DNA of 64,000 nucleotides from Cristatella mucedo (taxonomy: Eukaryota; Bryozoa; Phylactolaemata; Cristatellidae), in contig WPIO01000008.1 of NCBI GenBank assembly GCA_009760855.2, positions 6,707,501 through 6,771,500 of the forward strand, given 5' to 3'. The position numbers and the translations under genes were made by a program. The notes below the pieces were generated by a model. It was not told the origin of the DNA, did no database searches, and saw only the letters and a program-made list of their open reading frames with translations. This document shows, in pieces, positions 55,514 through 61,500 of the stretch. Every line of letters starts with the position of its first letter. Position 1 is the first letter of the stretch.

Positions 55514-58500
55514 CACACACACACACACACACATACAGGAATATGTGCACATATTGTTTGCCAAAACTCAATACTAGTTTATAGGTACATATACTAATAC
55601 ATAAGTAAATACACACAGTATATCCACACCCAACTGCATATGATAATTGTGACAGGTCAAAAACCATGCTCTCGTGCACACATGTATACCAACACCCAAT
55701 CATTAACATATGCATGTGTAGCGCCCTGCTGGCTTTGGCTGAATTTTAGCGTGAACAAGAGCTGTTCGGAGGCGGGCTAGAGCCCCTTTGTCCTGGAGCA
55801 GTGAGCCAGAGAGGAGAGTCAGTGCGGTTAGACAGGAAGTGCTTAAGAGCAAGCCAGGAAGCTCTCTGACCAGCGGTGGCCAGTCGGCCTTTGGAATTGG
55901 TCCGATACCCGTGGGAGCGGCTGATCGATGTCGGCTGGCCTGTCAACCTTCGCCATCACTCTGTCCAAAAAGAATCGTCTGGAACCCATTCGCCATTCAA
56001 GCTGGACAGAGGGGACATTCCAGTGGCCTGGTGCCGGTATTAATTCCTCACCGTAATGGGCCATGGTGTCGGGCCCAATACCACTAAGCTCTTGCCCCAT
56101 TGTCTCAGCCAAGTATTTAAGAGTCGAGCGACGCTCGCTCTGGGTCTTTTGCCTCGTGTCTTTTGTCTTTGGTCTGGCTCTGCTCCTCGACGCCGTCGGG
56201 CACTTGTTTCTCTGAAAGCGAGGGAGGAAGGCGGGCTGTCCGCCGACGATGGACGGAACAGGACGACACAGCGCTAGGAGGATTCGGTGGAACTCCACCG
56301 AACACGGTCGTATCGCGCCCGAGCTGGCATTTTGTGTTCTTTCGTGTTGTGTGTGTTCGCGCTACCACGTGGTCTCGGCATAGGGATTTGCTGGTGCGAG
56401 CTAGGCGTAGTTGGCGTCTGTGGAGCCCCAGTTCTCCGGGTAGGGTTTGGGCTCCGGTTCGCGCTTCAGTGTGGAGAAGTATTTCCTCCACAAGAGTGCT
56501 TGAGGTGGCGTGTGTGAAGTATTCCTTCCGCACTGGTGGAAACCGAGTTCTAGTTCCCGGTCAGGGTTTAGACTCTGGTTCGGGCTCCGTCTATTTGGGT
56601 CGTTTCCCATTATACACGTAAGCAGCCCCAGTGTGAAGAAGTATTTCCTCCGCAGGAGTGCTTGAGTTGGCGTGTGTGGAGTATTCCGGTCGCACTGGTG
56701 GAAACCGAGTTCTAGTTCACCGGTCAGGGTTTAGACTCCGGTATGCGCTTCAGTGTGGAGGAGTATTCCCTCCGCAAGAGTGTTTAACTTGGCGTGTTTG
56801 GGGTATTCCCTCGGCACAGGTGGGAACGGATTCCTAGTTCACCGGTTAGGGTTTAGGGTCCGGGTCGCGCTTAGTGTGGAGGAGTATTCCCTCCGCAAGA
56901 GTGTTAGTGTAGCTGAGAACGTGCGAGGAGTGTGGAGATAAAGCTGAACTAGACGCGCAGCGACTTTGTGCGCTTGCGAATAAAGTTCAGTAAAATCCCC
57001 AATCTGTGTCTCGCTTTCCAGTTCACCCAGCGGACTCACGACCCTGTTTAGTAACGGTAAGCAGGTCAGCGCCAGAAACGGTCGTTTCGTGGCGGCCAGC
57101 TTATTGCGCGTAGGTGCGCACCGAACGGCATTAGGCGATAGGCTACGCCGCTAGATAAGCGGCAGGTCAAGCTTACCCAGCCGAGCCTTCGGCGTTACAC
57201 ATGTACCTGTGCAAACAAAAATTCCCACATACACGCAAAATCTAGATAGTAGGTGGCACTCACCGATCGATGCACTACCATTTACACTGCTGTTACGGTT
57301 ACCTCCTGCTACTGCTACCAAAATGGATTAATCGTGAGGATGCACTTACCGGGGAGATTGTTGAAAGTGCCGATGGGGCATGCGAACTGAGTTGCATACG
57401 ATGTGTTTGCAGGACAATAGTATCCACTGGGACATGCAGTTCCAGCGTAGCTGGTGGCATTTGCAGTGCAGTAGTAACCTGGTGGACAGCCTTTGCAGCT
57501 GGCCTTATTTGTCTCGTCCTAGAAGCATGCAACCGTCCCCAAATGTAATCGGAGGCACAACACACACAACGACAAGAGCACACAGCCGAAGTAGGCACCA
57601 TGTCAAGCTAATAACAATAATAATAACAATAATGCACTTGATAAAGCGCCTCGGAGAACTCAATCTCTTTCTTGGCGCTTTACATTCGCTGCAAATGGAA
57701 ACGCGATTGAATGCTGAGTTATATCATGATGATAAACAACATGAATAACATGGTTAGGGGTGACATGCCCAGGGTCATCTTGCAAATGTGGTTAGTGGCA
57801 GCATGCACAGTGTCAGCACCCATAAGCACACAAAGGACGAATCACAGGGACCCACTAAATGATGTCCTAAATAGGTGTGTTTTAAAGTTCTTTTTAATTG
57901 TGGTCAAGTCAGGGGATGTTCTGACGCAAGTCGGGAGGGAGTTCCAGGCTTTGGGAGCCTACAAACTAAATTCACGGTCTGCGAAGGATTTGAGGTTTGT
58001 ACGAGGTATTGTAAACTGTTGGATTCCAAAAAGCAGGTGGTACGATGCTTGGCCTGGTGGAGGAGTAGAACTGAGAAATAGGTTGGAACCAAAGAATAAA
58101 GAGACTTAAAAGTGAGGGATAAAACCTTGAAGTCGATCCGTTGCTTGACTGGTAGCCAGTGCAGGTCGGCAAGAAGTGGTGTGATAAGGCAACTGCTATG
58201 CTCACGACTGACAAGCCAAGCTGCAGAGTTTTGCACCAGCTGTAATCACCCGATTGCACATGCCAGGTGGCCAGCAAGCACTGAGTTGCAGAAGTCAAGA
58301 CGGGATGTCACAAATGCACAGACCAACTTAGACGTGGTATCCTTACCTAAACAAGCCCGAATTTTAGCAATGTTATATAGCTGAAAGATCTTTCGAAGCA
58401 GGACTTTTCTTTGTGCAGGTATTTCTAGAAATTACATTTCACCGCATAGGACTTATGGATTGCTCAGTTTCAGGTGATTAATAATAATAGTTTATTTATA

Positions 58501-61500
58501 TATTGCCTTTAGAGAGCTTAATTTATATCCATGTGTTTTACATATGCCACCGGGATATGCTACACGAGAAGAATCTTAAGGGGCATCGAGGCATACACGA
58601 GCAACATAGAAAGAAAAAAACGAATCCTCGTATGCACACCTCACGACAATTGAGCAGCTTGGTTTCAGTGTAATGCCTACTACAATGCAAAACACATGAT
58701 CCTCTAGCTCTTAAGCTAGGCCGGCTACGACAAATAGAGACAGGGAGGGCAAGCATCAGGTGGCACGACTTGTTCTGTCAACCGGCACGAAGCTCTGGCA
58801 TGACATGGTCTTTCATATAACAGGTTCCATTCCTAATAGATGCATGGGAAGGAAGTGTGCAGGGCCTTTTTTCAGGCCGTCCAATGTGATTATCTGCCTC
58901 GCAGTGAGCAGCAGGTACGTGCAGCAGCAGTGAGATGGCAGTGCCGTACCTGGTAACTGCCAGCCGGGCAGCCGATAGGCAATGTCGTGCCACCAGGACA
59001 GGAGTGGCCAATCGTGCACACGTCGCCGAGCCCGGTGTGGTTGTCGGCAGAAGTTGGTGCCGGTCGATCCAGGCCGTATTGACACCAATAGCCTGGTGTG
59101 CAGCTCCCGGTGGGCACAGTCAGGTTGTAGCCGGAGCAGTACTTGCCGGGGGAACACGGCAGGCACTGGCTGACGTCGGTCAGGCCCAGTTTGCTGCTGT
59201 ATGTTCCCGGCGGGCATAGCACCACCGTATCAGGACGAGATCCAGGCGGACAAGCAGATCCACTTGGGCATGGTCGATAGCCAGACTGGGGGCTTCCTGC
59301 CGATGGAGTAAGAGCGGCAGCGCAGATGACAGATTCTGGCAAGTAACGCTCATCTGGGTAACTGGGCCCCCATACAGAGCAGAAAAGCAGCAGTGGAGAG
59401 AGAAAGCAAGCCAGTGTCGGTTAGGAGACAGTCTACGAGAGCCTCCTCCGATCACTGCAAAACGGTATGGTAATGCATGCACAGCAACAGCTGCTGCAGA
59501 TGGTTATGAGGGCATGCAGCAATATACATACCTAAGCAAGGCCTATCTATCAGAACAACTCCCCAGTCAGGCTAGGCAGTCTGGCTGGGGAGTAGCTAGT
59601 CAGCAGCTACGACCTGCTTTTTTTACTCCTACTACGTTCGGTTAGGTCTGCCTACAATGTACAACCATATGATGCTTGTTGACATTGTGCATGCCACCAC
59701 TAAACATATGATCATGCTTCCTTTATTGCATATGTAAGGTGCCTAGAAAGAGATTTAAGTTCTCTGTGGCCACTATAAAAACGTATTATTATTATTCTTA
59801 TTTTCATTATTGCAGTCAGCATAGTAGCTTTGGTACCAAAATGCTGCCCTATTTGGCAAGAGTTTAAGGTGCTCACCATGATGACTGCCGTCGTGGGCTC
59901 GAGATCTTCGGCATTTGTATCTCCGTCAGTAACTCCACAAAGTCATAAAGACCATGTGGGTGTTAAGCTGGAGAGTTTTGTATAGCGCACTCACAGCCTA
60001 AGCGGCTTTCGGTATGCATTCGGTACCCAACAGACTTCGTCTCACGCAAAAAAGAGAAAGCGGGAAGCATAGCAGAGTCAGGAGAGCAGTTGAGGTAGTG
60101 AGTAGCATAGAAGTAGCAGTTCAGGACCGCTGAAAAAGATGTGCCATAGTCGGCAGTTGGAGAGTAGTTGTCGTTGCGTAAGAATTGTGGACGAGTTCCA
60201 CAGTCTAGGACCTGCAGAGCTAAAGCTTCTGTCGCCAACTGTCTTTAAGCGGAGGAATGGGACAGCTAATTTATTGTCTACATAGGACCTGAGGGCACGA
60301 GCAGGCTGAAACTGATGCAGCAGTTCAGCTAGGTACGAAGGAGCTAAGTCGTGGCAGGCCTTGTGGGTCAGCGTAAGAACTTTGCTCGGCATAAGTAAAG
60401 CCCCTGGATAGATTTAATTTTCTTAGGGTGCTATACAAATGAATTATGTTATATTTAAAGCAGTAACTTCTCAGCATCATATTATGCAATACAAGTATGT
60501 GGTCCTTACCTTAACTTGACTGGTTAATGAATCGAAGGAGCTACCAACAAAAGTCGGATCGGCTAGTCCTAATGCCTTCTTACAGACAAAAAACTGATTA
60601 GGTCATGTTTACACTGTGAGTCATGCAGCTGTCTTGTTCCTGTCTTCCTTCTTGTATTGAAGTTTACGAGGTCAGTTTTCCTCCAAGTTTTGCTTCCTAA
60701 TTGCTCCACCTCCAAAGTTATCAAGTGAAAATACTTTTGTTGGGGAGGTATTAAAATGGATAGCTTTGACGAATTTCCAGGTGAATATTAACATCCGTAA
60801 TTGCTTGTATTGTGAAGCCTCATTATGTGACTCTATATGACAAGCTCGAGGTGTCACATAAACAGGGAATCTCGTGAAACACCTCGATGAGTGTAAGGAT
60901 CGAGTCAATCAACAATGCTTTTCATCAGCACTGAAGAATGAGTGAACTTGACGGTGCCTATGATTGGTCATTTGTTTAATCTTGCCTACTCCAAGAAATA
61001 GAACCACGTTTAGCTCTGACCCTTTGTTAAGTCTTTGCTAAGTCTTAGTCTGCCGTCCTGGAGACGTATGTACCTACGACTCAAGCTGGAAAGAAGCAAG
61101 ACTCGCCGTGCAAACTCGGCTTAAGTGTGTTTAAGGCCATACGTGTATCATGCAGAATATACCAAGAGCTCACTTTCTTGATGCACTGCAGCTGTCAAGA
61201 CTCTGAAAACGAGAGTGCTCATGTCCTTCTTGGCCCTCCCTACCCCCTACTCGGTCATCTTTCCTACCATCCCGACGATGAGGCAGCACTGGTAGGTAGG
61301 CAGCACTGGCAGGTATGCAGCCAGCTGCAGTACCTGCGACGGCCTCCGTGGGCACGCAGTAGAATCCTGCTGGGCACGTGAGGCAGGTGGCAGCCTGCGA
61401 GTAGTTGGTGTAGGTGCCCGATGGGCAGGGTATTGGCTGCGAGCTGCCCTCCGGGCAGTGCAGTGCTGCCGGGCAGGGCGAGGCCGGTGGCGCAGCGCTA

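Noticed and set aside
42911-57199. One full-length retrotransposon bounded by the two LTRs
   Set aside because: The interval holds host exons 6-15 and unrelated repeats, and each LTR has its own CATG flanks; there is no gag or pol.
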